Shown here piece by piece: positions 1 through 8,069 of a stretch of 64,000 nucleotides of DNA; position 1 is the first letter of the stretch, and each line of letters begins with the position of its first letter. Source of the DNA: MED-G116 sp038147495 (GTDB lineage: Bacteria > Pseudomonadota > Alphaproteobacteria > Puniceispirillales > Puniceispirillaceae); contig JAYQTT010000016.1 of NCBI GenBank assembly GCA_038147495.1, forward strand, positions 248,001-312,000, given 5' to 3'. Both the position numbers and the translations under genes were made by a program. Under the pieces are notes generated by a model. The model was not told the DNA's origin. It ran no database searches and saw nothing but the letters and a program-made list of their open reading frames with translations.

Positions 1-774
1 ACCGGCTGTCAATGCAACGGTTTCTTCATCATTCATCGCCATGCGAGCGAAGGTTTCACGGATATCTCTGGCGCTGGCAAGCGGATCAGGGTTGCCATCG
101 GGGCCTTCAGGGTTGACGTAGATCAGACCCATCTGCACAGCCGCCAATGGACGCGCCAGATCGCGATCACCGCTATAGCGCTGATTACCAAGCCACTCGC
201 TCTCAACACCCCAGTAGATGTCTTCCTCAGGTGCCCAGATATCAGCACGGCCACCGCTGAAGCCAAAGGTTTTGCCACCCATTGACTCAATCGCCACGTT
301 ACCGGCAAGGATCAACAGGTCAGCCCAGCTGAGCTTCTTGCCGTATTTTTTCTTGATTGGCCACAGCAAGCGCCGCGCCTTGTCAAGGTTGCCGTTGTCC
401 GGCCAGCTGTTCAACGGTGCGAAACGCTGGGCGCCTGTACCGCCGCCACCACGGCCATCACCGGTTCTGTAGGTACCGGCAGCATGCCAAGTCATACGAA
501 TGAAGAATGGACCATAATGCCCATAATCGGCCGGCCACCAGTCTTGTGAGTCGGTCATCAGATCATGCAGGTCCTGCTTCAGCGCCTTGTAGTCGATTGA
601 CTTGAACGCCTCAACATAATCGAAGTCTGGATCCATCGGATCTGACAGCGATGAATGCTGATGCAAAATGTTCAGATTGAGCTGATTAGGCCACCAATCA
701 CGTGTCGTCGTGCCACCGGCAGCCGCATTTGTCATTGGCCCATGCATTACAGGGCACTTGCCTTCTCCGTCCAT
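1..774 (-). CDS. katG: Catalase-peroxidase KatG, N-terminal part (cut by window start)
   Basis: Bifunctional heme catalase-peroxidase that removes hydrogen peroxide. The frame is open from the ATG at 774 to base 1 (258 codons), so roughly the first third of a protein of about 720 residues is present. The distal heme-pocket motif FIRMTWHAAGTYR is at residues 91-103 and supplies Arg93, Trp96 and His97. Tyr219 in MGLIYVNPEGP is the tyrosine of the family's Met-Tyr-Trp adduct. The visible end, ETVALTAG, stops just before the expected proximal His. A strong GGAGG ribosome site precedes the ATG. The gene lies downstream of irr on the same strand, with a Fur-family palindrome between them, which suggests iron- or peroxide-linked control. 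No defect is seen in the visible part. Confidence 0.96.
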   Translation of the reverse strand, partial: MDGEGKCPVMHGPMTNAAAGGTTTRDWWPNQLNLNILHQHSSLSDPMDPDFDYVEAFKSIDYKALKQDLHDLMTDSQDWWPADYGHYGPFFIRMTWHAAGTYRTGDGRGGGGTGAQRFAPLNSWPDNGNLDKARRLLWPIKKKYGKKLSWADLLILAGNVAIESMGGKTFGFSGGRADIWAPEEDIYWGVESEWLGNQRYSGDRDLARPLAAVQMGLIYVNPEGPDGNPDPLASARDIRETFARMAMNDEETVALTAG

Positions 775-866
775 AAGGAACCTCCATTTTCTGATGATTG
801 TCCGGAAAAATCGGACAGAATTCACTGCTCCTATTTCTGCCTCTTAATGACGACAACGTCAAGCAG

Positions 867-883
867 TTTGGAATGATTCTAAA
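867..883 (-). promoter_or_regulatory. Candidate Irr/Fur-family operator upstream of katG
   Basis: A 17-bp near-perfect palindrome, TTTGGAATGATTCTAAA on the plus strand. Its 8-base arms around a central G differ at one pair only. The 7-1-7 core (TTAGAAT-N-ATTCCAA on the minus strand) has the form of PerR and Irr boxes of the Fur family. It sits 4 bp upstream of a -35-like TTGACG (857-862, minus strand) facing katG, and the upstream gene encodes an Irr-type regulator. The palindrome is seen directly; which protein binds it is inference. No good -10 is visible at 17 bp spacing, which may mean the promoter depends on an activator. Confidence 0.6.
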
Positions 884-1005
884 GAGGTTTTGGCGATGTC
901 AGCGGTGCCTTATCGCATGGCCGACAGATTGGCAAATTTCACTCATGTGCGCGCCAAAAAGCCCCCGCACAGATCGCCCGCACAGATCGGAAGCCAAGAC
1001 CGTTT

Positions 1006-1464
1006 TCAGCTGGGCTTTATGTGGATTACCACATCGACAGATTGAATATCATGTCCATGCGGGGCTTCCGGGATTTCAGCCAGAACCACCTGATTGGCCG
1101 GTATGTCAAAAAGCTGATCGGCATTGCCATCATAGAAATGATGATGATGCGCAACATTCGTATCAAAAAGGCTGTGTTCATTGTGAATGGTGACACGCCG
1201 CAGCAAACCCGCCTCGGTAAATTGATTGAGCGTGTTGTACACCGTGCCAACAGCGACCTGCAGTCCGCTGGACCTTATTTCAGCGGTCAGCCCTTCGGCA
1301 GACACATGGCGATGGCGCCCGTCAAGAAGAAGCGCGGCAATCGCGATGCGCTGGCGCGTTGGTCGCAAGCCCGCGTCACGAAGCCTCAGAGCAAGGCCGC
1401 CTTCGTCAATGTCTTTGGCGTTTTTCACAATTATGTCGTCCTGGCTCACAACCCGATGTTTCAT
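1006..1464 (-). CDS. irr: Iron response regulator Irr (Fur family)
   Basis: Fur-superfamily transcription factor that in alphaproteobacteria senses heme and controls iron and heme genes. The winged-helix half contains GLRPTRQRIAIAALL and the recognition stretch VAVGTVYNTLNQFTEAGLLR. The dimerisation half has SLFDTNVAHHHHFYDG, the His-rich signature that separates Irr from Fur and PerR, and ends in SVDVVIHI as Irr proteins do. The start is uncertain. ATG 1464 gives 152 residues, close to the family norm. In-frame ATGs at 1500 and 1503 would add an N-terminus with a Cys-Pro pair, but no start has a convincing ribosome site. It is divergent from fabA and lies upstream of katG. The irr-fabA pairing is common in the class. 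Confidence 0.9.
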   Translation of the reverse strand: MKHRVVSQDDIIVKNAKDIDEGGLALRLRDAGLRPTRQRIAIAALLLDGRHRHVSAEGLTAEIRSSGLQVAVGTVYNTLNQFTEAGLLRRVTIHNEHSLFDTNVAHHHHFYDGNADQLFDIPANQVVLAEIPEAPHGHDIQSVDVVIHIKPS

Positions 1465-1521
1465 TGTCTTGCTGTGTTCAAAAATGCAGGGTGGGCACAT
1501 CATTGTCAATATTGGCTTGGC

Positions 1522-1550
1522 TTGGTCATGCTTTTCATGCTTTTTATAAC
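1522..1550 (+). promoter_or_regulatory. Predicted sigma-70 promoter for fabA-fabB-fabI
   Basis: TTGGTC (1522-1527) and TATAAC (1545-1550) are separated by 17 bp and lie 30 bp upstream of the fabA start. It is the only good promoter-like pair in the irr-fabA gap. This is a motif match only. Confidence 0.5.
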
Positions 1551-1579
1551 GATGTGAATAGTGTTTGAAAAAGGGACGT

Positions 1580-2101
1580 ATGATGTCGCCAAAAGACCAA
1601 AATAGCTTTACCTATGATGAATTGATCAGCTGTGCCAAAGGCGAAATGTTCGGTCCCGGCAACCCGCAATTGCCAATGCCACCCATGCTGATGTGTGATC
1701 GCATCACCCGTATTGACTCGGATGGCGGCGAACATGGCAAAGGCCAGATCGATGCCGAGTTCGATATTCATCCCGATCTGTGGTTTTTCCCCTGTCATTT
1801 CGAGGGCGACCCGGTGATGCCGGGATGTCTTGGAATGGACGCCTTGTGGCAGCTTGTGGGATTTTTCCTCGGCTGGTCCGGCGGCGAGGGACGGGGACGT
1901 GCGCTGTCGGTTGGCGAGGTGAAATTCACCGGTCAGATCCTGCCAACAAACAAGCTTGTCAGCTTCCGGCTTGATATGAAGCGGGTGATCATGCGCCGAC
2001 TGGTCATGGGCATTGCCGACGGCAAGGTGTTGTGCGACGGTGAGGTTGTTTTTGAGGCCAATGACATTCGTGTCGGCCTGTTCAAACCCGAAGGAGAATG
2101 A
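1580..2101 (+). CDS. fabA: 3-hydroxydecanoyl-ACP dehydratase/isomerase FabA
   Basis: Dehydrates beta-hydroxyacyl-ACP and isomerises trans-2- to cis-3-decenoyl-ACP, the branch point for anaerobic-type unsaturated fatty acid synthesis in the cytoplasm. The hotdog-fold catalytic segment HFEGDPVMPGCLGMDALWQ carries His73 and Asp87, matching His70 and Asp84 of E. coli FabA. The length of 173 residues is standard. The start is ATG 1580 or the adjacent ATG 1583, behind AAGGGA at 1571-1576; the in-frame TTG at 1565 is less likely. The stop lies just before fabB behind a shared AAGGAG, so the two are co-transcribed. The pair implies unsaturated lipids made by the FabA/FabB route rather than by desaturase alone. 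Confidence 0.97.
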   Translation: MMSPKDQNSFTYDELISCAKGEMFGPGNPQLPMPPMLMCDRITRIDSDGGEHGKGQIDAEFDIHPDLWFFPCHFEGDPVMPGCLGMDALWQLVGFFLGWSGGEGRGRALSVGEVKFTGQILPTNKLVSFRLDMKRVIMRRLVMGIADGKVLCDGEVVFEANDIRVGLFKPEGE

Positions 2102-2103
2102 GC

Positions 2104-3336
2104 ATGCGCCGCGTCGCCATCACCGGCATCGGAATCGTATCATCGATCGGCAATAACGTAGCCGAGGTCACGGCATCCCTGCGCAACGGCACATCAGGAA
2201 TCGTTGCCGCACCGGAATATGCGGAACTGGGATTCCGCAGCCAAATTCACGGCACCGTCAAGCTTGATGTGAGTGAACATATTGATCGCAAACAGATGCG
2301 CTTCATGGGTGAGGGCGCGGCCTATGCCGTGCTGGCGATGGAACAGGCAATCGCTGACGCTGGTCTTGGCGAGGATGAGGTGTCAAACCCGCGGACCGGC
2401 CTGATCGCCGGATCCGGTGGACCATCAACGGCAAACATGCTGACGGCCTTTGACACAACACGCGAAAAAGGGCCAAAGCGCGTTGGCCCGTACATGGTGC
2501 CGCGCTGCATGTCGTCAACCGTCTCAGCCTGTATCGCGACCTTTTTCAAAATCAAGGGGCTGAATTACTCGATCACCTCTGCCTGCTCGACCTCGGCGCA
2601 CTGTATTGCCTCTGGCGTCGACGCCATTCGCAGTGGCAGTCAGGACATTGTCTTTGCCGGTGGCGGCGAAGAATTGCACTGGACCCTGTCGGTACTGTTC
2701 GATGCGATGGGCGCCATGTCATCAAAATATAATGACACGCCGGAACGGGCGTCACGCGCCTATGACGTTGACCGCGATGGCTTTGTGATTGCTGGCGGCG
2801 GCGGCATGGTCGTGCTTGAGGACATGGACCGGGCACTTGCGCGCGGCGCCAAAATTTATGCTGAAGTTGCTGGCTATGGTGCCAATTCAGATGGCCATGA
2901 CATGGTTGCACCTTCCGGTGAAGGGGCGATGCGCTGCATGGAGCTGGCGCTTGCCGGATTTGACGGCCAGGGGCTTGGCGGCAAGGTTGATTACATCAAT
3001 GCGCACGGTACTTCGACACCGGTTGGTGATGTCAAGGAACTGGAAGCCGTGCGCGGGGTCTTTTCACCGCATGGCTATCTGCCGATTGTGACCTCGACAA
3101 AATCACTGACCGGCCATTCGCTCGGGGCGACAGGTGTGCAAGAGGCCATCTATACGATGATCATGATGAATGAGGGGTTTGTCGCCGCCTCGGCAAATAT
3201 TGAGACGCCGGATCCGGCGATTGGTGACATTCCCGTACCCACAAGCCGTATTGATAACGCCGACATCAAAATTGCGTTGTCAAATTCCTTCGGTTTTGGC
3301 GGCACCAACGCCACATTGGCCTTGCGAAAAATATAG
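2104..3336 (+). CDS. fabB: Beta-ketoacyl-ACP synthase I FabB
   Basis: Condensing enzyme that elongates acyl-ACP, including the cis-3-decenoyl intermediate supplied by FabA. The thiolase-fold catalytic triad is visible: Cys161 in TSACSTSAHCIASG, His301 in NAHGTSTPVGD and His338 in KSLTGHSLGATG. The protein has 410 residues, a normal length. I chose ATG 2104 (MRRVAITG) over ATG 2098 because AAGGAG at 2091-2096 lies seven bases before the former and only one before the latter. It is the middle gene of fabA-fabB-fabI, with a two-base gap to fabI. Confidence 0.97.
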   Translation: MRRVAITGIGIVSSIGNNVAEVTASLRNGTSGIVAAPEYAELGFRSQIHGTVKLDVSEHIDRKQMRFMGEGAAYAVLAMEQAIADAGLGEDEVSNPRTGLIAGSGGPSTANMLTAFDTTREKGPKRVGPYMVPRCMSSTVSACIATFFKIKGLNYSITSACSTSAHCIASGVDAIRSGSQDIVFAGGGEELHWTLSVLFDAMGAMSSKYNDTPERASRAYDVDRDGFVIAGGGGMVVLEDMDRALARGAKIYAEVAGYGANSDGHDMVAPSGEGAMRCMELALAGFDGQGLGGKVDYINAHGTSTPVGDVKELEAVRGVFSPHGYLPIVTSTKSLTGHSLGATGVQEAIYTMIMMNEGFVAASANIETPDPAIGDIPVPTSRIDNADIKIALSNSFGFGGTNATLALRKI

Positions 3337-3338
3337 CC

Positions 3339-4138
3339 ATGGCCGAGATAACCGGAAATCTGCTGGCAGGAAAACGTGGCCTGATCATGGGTGTGGCCAA
3401 CGAGCGTTCGATCGCCTGGGGGATCGCCGCCGCCGCCGCCGCACAGGGGGCAGAACTGGCCTTTTCCTATCAGATGGAAGGCTTTGGCAAGCGGCTTCGG
3501 CCCCTCGCCGAATCGGTGGGCTCAGACATCCTGATCGAATGTGATGTCGCCGCAGAAGGTGCCGTTAGAGCGCTGTTTCAAAACGCTGGCGGGGCATTGG
3601 CCACAGATTGATTTTGTTGTGCATGCGCTGGCCTTTTCTGACAAGGATGAATTGAAAGGCTCATTACCTCAACACCAGTCGCGATAATTTTATCAATACA
3701 ATGCTTGTCTCGGCCTTTTCATTCACCGAAACCGCTCAGGCAGCGCGCAAGATGATGCCAAATGGTGGCGCGCTGTTGACGCTAAGCTATATCGGCGCCC
3801 ACCGCACAGCGCCAAATTACAATGTGATGGGCGTGGCCAAGGCCGCGCTCGAATCATCAATCCGTTATCTTGCGGTTGATCTTGGCGGTGAGAACATCCG
3901 GGTTAACGCCATTTCCGCAGGCCCGATGCGAACTTTGGCCGGTGCCGCAATTACCGGAGCCCGGCATATTTTCCGACATGCCGAAGACAATGCGCCATTG
4001 CGGCGCAATCCCGGCCTTGATGAAGTTGGACGCGCCGGTCTCTATCTGATCTCGGATCTATCATCCGGGGTTACCGGCGAGGTGCATTTTGTCGATGGTG
4101 GCTTCAACACGGTGGGCGTTCCACGTGACAATGGCTAG
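3339..4138 (+). CDS. fabI: Enoyl-ACP reductase FabI (reading frame broken twice in this sequence)
   Basis: NADH-dependent enoyl-ACP reductase, the last step of each fatty acid elongation cycle. The N-terminal part has the cofactor-site motif GVANERSIAWGIA. The C-terminal part has the Y-x6-K catalytic pattern in YNVMGVAKAALE. The frame opens at ATG 3339, shifts in the run of four A at 3580-3583 and again near 3664-3665 (TCATTACC for an expected TCATACC), then stays open to 4138. Removing one base at each point joins the parts into 265 residues with FabI similarity across both joins, including DFVVHALAFSDKDELKG. Both events look like single-base insertions. As it completes a fabA-fabB-fabI operon with no other enoyl reductase in view, sequence error is likelier than a true pseudogene. 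Confidence 0.85.
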
Positions 4139-4169
4139 GCGTTGCGCCCATCATGTCATCCAATAGGGA

Positions 4170-5152
4170 TCAGATGCCGCGTTCCCACACCAATGCATCA
4201 GCAATAATTCTGTCAAGCCCATCATGGGTTGGCGTCCAGCCAAGCTGGGTGCGTAACCGCGTTGAGTCCGCCACCAAAATCGCTGCATCACCCGTGCGCC
4301 GCGCCGCATCACGCGCATCCAAAGGTTGACCCACCACCCGGCCGACCGCCTCAATCACTTCGCGCACTGACGCGCCGCGGCCGTATCCACAATTGGCCAC
4401 CAGCGAACCGCCACCCGCCAATAGATGCTCAAGCGCCTTCATATGCGCTGCAATCAAATCAATGACATGGATATAGTCGCGGATGCATGTGCCGTCGGGC
4501 GTGTCGTAATCAGTACCAAAAACCTCGATGCCCGCACGACGACCACAGGCCGCCTCGACCGCAATTTTGATCAGGTGCGTCGCCGGTTGTGACAATTGAC
4601 CGGCCCGCCCTGCCGGATCGGCACCAGCAACATTGAAATAGCGCAGAACCACATAGGTCAAATGACACGCCTTTGCAGTGTCGGCTAAGATCTGCTCCGA
4701 CATGATCTTAGATTGACCATAGGGGTTTTCTGGCCGGATCGGCGCTGATTCCATGATAGGATTCTGATCCTGATTGCCATAGACGGCGGCGGTGGATGAA
4801 AAAATAAAATGCTTAATCCCAGCATCACGGCAGGCGGCAATGAAGCGGGCCGTGCTGACCGTGTTGTTGAGGTAATATTTTATCGGATCGCGCACCGATT
4901 CTGGCACCACGATAGAAGCAGCAAAATGTGCAACCGCTGTTATCTCATAGGTGGAGAACAGCGTTTCCAAAACCAGCAGATCGCCAACATTGCCTCGATC
5001 ACCGGGACGCCTTTGGGCACCAGACGGCGATGACCGGTAGAAAAATCATCAAGAATGACTGGTTGATACCCGGCCTCAAGAAGCGCAAGCACCATGTGGC
5101 TTCCGATATAGCCTGCGCCACCAGTCACCAGAATGTTTTTACCCGCGGCCAT
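4170..5152 (-). CDS. galE: UDP-glucose 4-epimerase GalE (one frameshift in this sequence)
   Basis: Extended short-chain dehydrogenase that interconverts UDP-glucose and UDP-galactose for surface polysaccharides. The N-terminus has the NAD-binding ILVTGGAGYIGSHM. The catalytic Ser and Tyr-x3-Lys are in FSSTAAVYG and NPYGQSK. ATG 5152 follows AAGGGA by seven bases. The frame breaks at about 4993-4994: minus-strand GAGGCAAT should be GAGGGCAAT, a lost G in a short G run. Adding it back gives a continuous protein of 327 residues, the normal size. The gene stands between convergent fabI and the pnp operon end. The epimerase family is broad, so the exact sugar substrate is inferred. Confidence 0.85.
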
Positions 5153-5243
5153 ATAAAAGTCCCTTTCAATTATGAAACACGCCACGCAACGAGGTCAGCC
5201 GGCGCATTATGCGGCGGTTGGCCAAAAACGACAAGACAGACAG

Positions 5244-5272
5244 AAAAAAGGCGGCACCAGCCGGGTGCCGCC
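5244..5272 (-). terminator. Intrinsic terminator after pnp
   Basis: A perfect 9-bp stem (GGCGGCACC at 5250-5258 with GGTGCCGCC at 5264-5272) with a five-base loop. On the minus strand it is followed by six T (5249-5244). It begins 32 bp after the pnp stop and closes the nusA-to-pnp transcription block. Confidence 0.9.
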
Positions 5273-5304
5273 CCTAAAGGTCTATTTACATGACAATGAC
5301 ACCC

Positions 5305-7428
5305 CTAGGCGTCTTCGCCAGTCGCTTCAACAGCCTCGAGATCGGCGCCGGTTTCCTGATCGACGCGCTTCATCGACAGCTTGACCTTGCCACGGTCATC
5401 AAACCCGATGACTTTGACCTTCACCGAATCGCCTTCTTTGCAGATGTCGGTGGTCTTTTCAGTACGGCCATTCTGCAGTTCCGAGATGTGAACAAGCCCA
5501 TCCTTGGCACCCAGGAAATTGACAAACGCGCCAAAATCCACCGTCTTGACGACGGTACCATTATAGATCACGCCAAGTTCGGGTTCGGCAACGATGTCAC
5601 GAATGCGTTTCACCGCGGCTTCGCCCGATGTGCCGGTCACGGCAGCCACCTTTACTGTGCCGTCATCCTCGATATCGATCTTAGCCCCGGTTTCCTCACA
5701 AATTTCGCGGATGATCTTGCCACCCGGACCGATGATGTCGCGGATTTTATCAACCGGAATTTTGAGCGTGGTGATTTTCGGTGCGCTGTCGGCAAGATCA
5801 TCACGCGCCGAGGCCAGAGCCTTGCCCATTTCGCCAAGGATGTGGATGCGGCCTTCACGCGCCTGCTCAAGTGCGATCTCCATGATTTTCGCGGTGATCG
5901 ACGTGATCTTGATGTCCATCTGCAAGGACGTCACACCAACATCTGTGCCGGCCACCTTGAAATCCATGTCGCCAAGATGGTCCTCGTCACCAAGAATGTC
6001 AGACAGGACAGCGAATTCATCACCTTCCTTGATCAGACCCATGGCGATGCCGGCAACCGGCCGCTTCAGTGGCACACCGGCATCCATCAGCGCCAGCGAG
6101 CTGCCGCAGACAGTCGCCATTGATGACGAACCGTTGGATTCGGTGATTTCCGATACAAGGCGGATGGTGTAAGGAAACTCTTCCTTGGCCGGCAACAACG
6201 GACGAATAGCCCGCCATGCCAGTTTGCCATGGCCGATTTCACGCCGACCTGGAGAGCCGATGCGGCCTGCTTCGCCAACCGAATAAGGTGGGAAGTTGTA
6301 ATGCAGCATGAAATTTGAACGGCTTTCACCAACAAGCGCATCAATGATCTGTTCATCCTGACCGGTGCCCAATGTTGCCACGACCATGGCCTGGGTCTCA
6401 CCGCGTGTGAACAGGGCCGAACCATGGGCCCGCGGCAGGAAGCCTGCTTCTGACACGATCTGGCGAACCGTCTTGGTGTCACGACCGTCAATCCGTGTGC
6501 CTGTCTCAAGGATGGCGCCACGCACGATATCAGCCTCAAGCGACTTTACCAGACTGCCAACAAGCACCCCGTCATAATCGTCACCAAGCTTTTCCTTTGC
6601 CGCTGTGCGGACTGTCGACAGTGCCGCCTGACGTTCTGTTTTATCGGCAATCTTGTAGGCTGCCTCAAACTCGCCGGTGAATTCGGCAAGAACCGCTTTG
6701 ATCTCGTTGGTTTCAGCTGGCTCTTCAGGAAGCTGGCGTGGTTCCTTTGCACAAGATTCGGCCAGATCGATGATCGCATCAATCACTGGCTTGATTGCGT
6801 CATGACCAAAATTGACAGCACCAAGCATGATCTCTTCCGACAGTTCTTTCGCCTCGGATTCGACCATCAACACGCCTTCATGCGTACCCGCCATAACCAG
6901 ATCAAGCTCTGTTTCTTCCATTTGCTCAACGGTCGGGTTGAGCACATATTCGCCGTTAATCCAGCCGATGCGTGCAGCACCAATCGGACCGAAGAACGGC
7001 ACACCTGACAGCGTCAGGGCGGCCGATGCGCCGACAAGCGCAGCGATGTCCGGATTGTTTTCCATATCATGCGACAACACGGTACAAATCACCTGAGTCT
7101 CGCATTTGAAGCTGCTTGGAAACAGTGGCCGGATCGGCCGGTCAATCAGACGGCTGACAAGGGTTTCATTTTCTGATGGGCGACCTTCACGCTTGAAGAA
7201 GCCACCGGGGATTTTGCCCGCGGCGAACGCTTTTTCCTGATAGTTCACCGTGAGGGGGAAAAAGTCCTGACCTGGCCGCGGCGAATGTGCCGCCACTGCG
7301 GTACACAGCACTGTTGTTCCGCCAAGGCTGACCATCACGGCACCATCGGCCTGACGTGCAACCTTGCCCGTTTCCATCACGAGCGGTGTGCCGCCCCAGT
7401 CCAGTTCTTTTCGAAAAATTTTGAACAT
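5305..7428 (-). CDS. pnp: Polyribonucleotide nucleotidyltransferase (PNPase)
   Basis: Phosphorolytic 3'-to-5' exoribonuclease of the RNA degradosome, acting as a ring-shaped trimer in the cytoplasm. Two RNase PH domains fill roughly residues 1-540, with the second-core active-site region around FKVAGTDVGVTSLQMD. A KH domain follows (VDKIRDIIGPGGKIIREI, about 555-615), then an S1 domain (about 625-695, GAFVNFLGAKDGLVHISEL). The length of 707 residues is standard. The start is ATG 7428 with a weak ribosome site. The gene is last in the rimP-pnp block and is followed by a strong terminator. Its unusually long leader could host the post-transcriptional autocontrol known for pnp in other bacteria, though I cannot identify the element. 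Confidence 0.97.
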   Translation of the reverse strand: MFKIFRKELDWGGTPLVMETGKVARQADGAVMVSLGGTTVLCTAVAAHSPRPGQDFFPLTVNYQEKAFAAGKIPGGFFKREGRPSENETLVSRLIDRPIRPLFPSSFKCETQVICTVLSHDMENNPDIAALVGASAALTLSGVPFFGPIGAARIGWINGEYVLNPTVEQMEETELDLVMAGTHEGVLMVESEAKELSEEIMLGAVNFGHDAIKPVIDAIIDLAESCAKEPRQLPEEPAETNEIKAVLAEFTGEFEAAYKIADKTERQAALSTVRTAAKEKLGDDYDGVLVGSLVKSLEADIVRGAILETGTRIDGRDTKTVRQIVSEAGFLPRAHGSALFTRGETQAMVVATLGTGQDEQIIDALVGESRSNFMLHYNFPPYSVGEAGRIGSPGRREIGHGKLAWRAIRPLLPAKEEFPYTIRLVSEITESNGSSSMATVCGSSLALMDAGVPLKRPVAGIAMGLIKEGDEFAVLSDILGDEDHLGDMDFKVAGTDVGVTSLQMDIKITSITAKIMEIALEQAREGRIHILGEMGKALASARDDLADSAPKITTLKIPVDKIRDIIGPGGKIIREICEETGAKIDIEDDGTVKVAAVTGTSGEAAVKRIRDIVAEPELGVIYNGTVVKTVDFGAFVNFLGAKDGLVHISELQNGRTEKTTDICKEGDSVKVKVIGFDDRGKVKLSMKRVDQETGADLEAVEATGEDA

Positions 7429-7764
7429 GTATTTTATCTCTCTCGTACGTTCATTCAGGGCATGACAAAAACCAGATGATCACCATTGATCCGCTGGCAG
7501 GTTAAAGGGATGTTTTTGGGGTGTTTTGGTCGAATCTCTGTCTGATCCGCTCCGTTGGGCACCCGCATGCGTCAAATCTGGGCCCTGCGTTTTTTTGACT
7601 TCCCTTAAATATCGCGCTTCTTTTGGCACGACATTGGAAAAAATGCAAACAAAGAAATAGAAAAGCGAACGCCCCACCGGATAACACCTTGCGAAATCAC
7701 TCCGCAAAATGTTGGCCCGTGAGGCGCCCGAAACAAATTTATCGCTGTTGGTACTGGCTTCTGA
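7429..7764 (-). other. Long non-coding leader between rpsO and pnp
   Basis: About 336 bp without a convincing gene. The short open frames here are in mutually overlapping frames and resemble nothing I know. In other bacteria an RNase III-cleaved stem-loop in this position mediates PNPase autoregulation. Here I see only weak inverted repeats, for example TTGCG and CGCAA around 7690-7708, and no clear promoter. It is most likely the 5' untranslated region of pnp. Confidence 0.5.
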
Positions 7765-8034
7765 CTAGCGACGAAGGCCAAGCTTTTCAATCAACGCCTT
7801 GTAGGCATTGACGTCACCCGCCTTGATGTAATCAAGAAGATTACGGCGCTGACCAACCATCGACAGCAGACCGCGACGTGATCCGAAATCCTTTTTATGG
7901 GTTTTCAGATGCTCGGTCAGGTTACGGATCCGTTCTGAAAGGATCGCAACCTGCACGGCTGCTGAACCTGAATCCTTGTCTGATTTGCCAAATTCCTTAA
8001 TGAGTTCAGCTTTACGTTCGTTTGTTATCGACAT
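7765..8034 (-). CDS. rpsO: 30S ribosomal protein S15
   Basis: Primary-binding protein of the small-subunit platform; it binds the three-way junction of 16S rRNA. The 89 residues are the family norm, and the core LTEHLKTHKKDFGSRRGLL followed by MVGQRRNLLDYI is typical of S15. ATG 8034 follows AGGAGG directly; the in-frame TTG at 8037 is rejected. It sits between truB and pnp, the common bacterial arrangement, and shares a transcript with truB across a 35-bp gap. Confidence 0.97.
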   Translation of the reverse strand: MSITNERKAELIKEFGKSDKDSGSAAVQVAILSERIRNLTEHLKTHKKDFGSRRGLLSMVGQRRNLLDYIKAGDVNAYKALIEKLGLRR

Positions 8035-8069
8035 CAAAACCTCCTAACGGTTTTCCATCAGATGATGGA

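Noticed and set aside
1527..1544. Direct repeat CATGCTTTT x2 upstream of fabA
   Set aside because: Two short adjacent copies inside the -35/-10 spacer; too short to call an operator without comparison.
1021..1557. Plus-strand open frame of 178 codons opposite irr
   Set aside because: Antisense shadow of a well-supported regulator gene with no recognisable protein features.
3339..4138. fabI as a true pseudogene
   Set aside because: Flanks fully conserved, no in-frame substitutions to stop, and similar indels in other essential genes argue for sequence error.
5290..6123. 277-codon plus-strand frame opposite pnp
   Set aside because: Antisense shadow of PNPase, with composition reflecting the pnp codons.
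7480..7790. Short overlapping open frames between rpsO and pnp
   Set aside because: Three overlapping frames on one strand, no ribosome site, no family resemblance; most likely untranslated leader.
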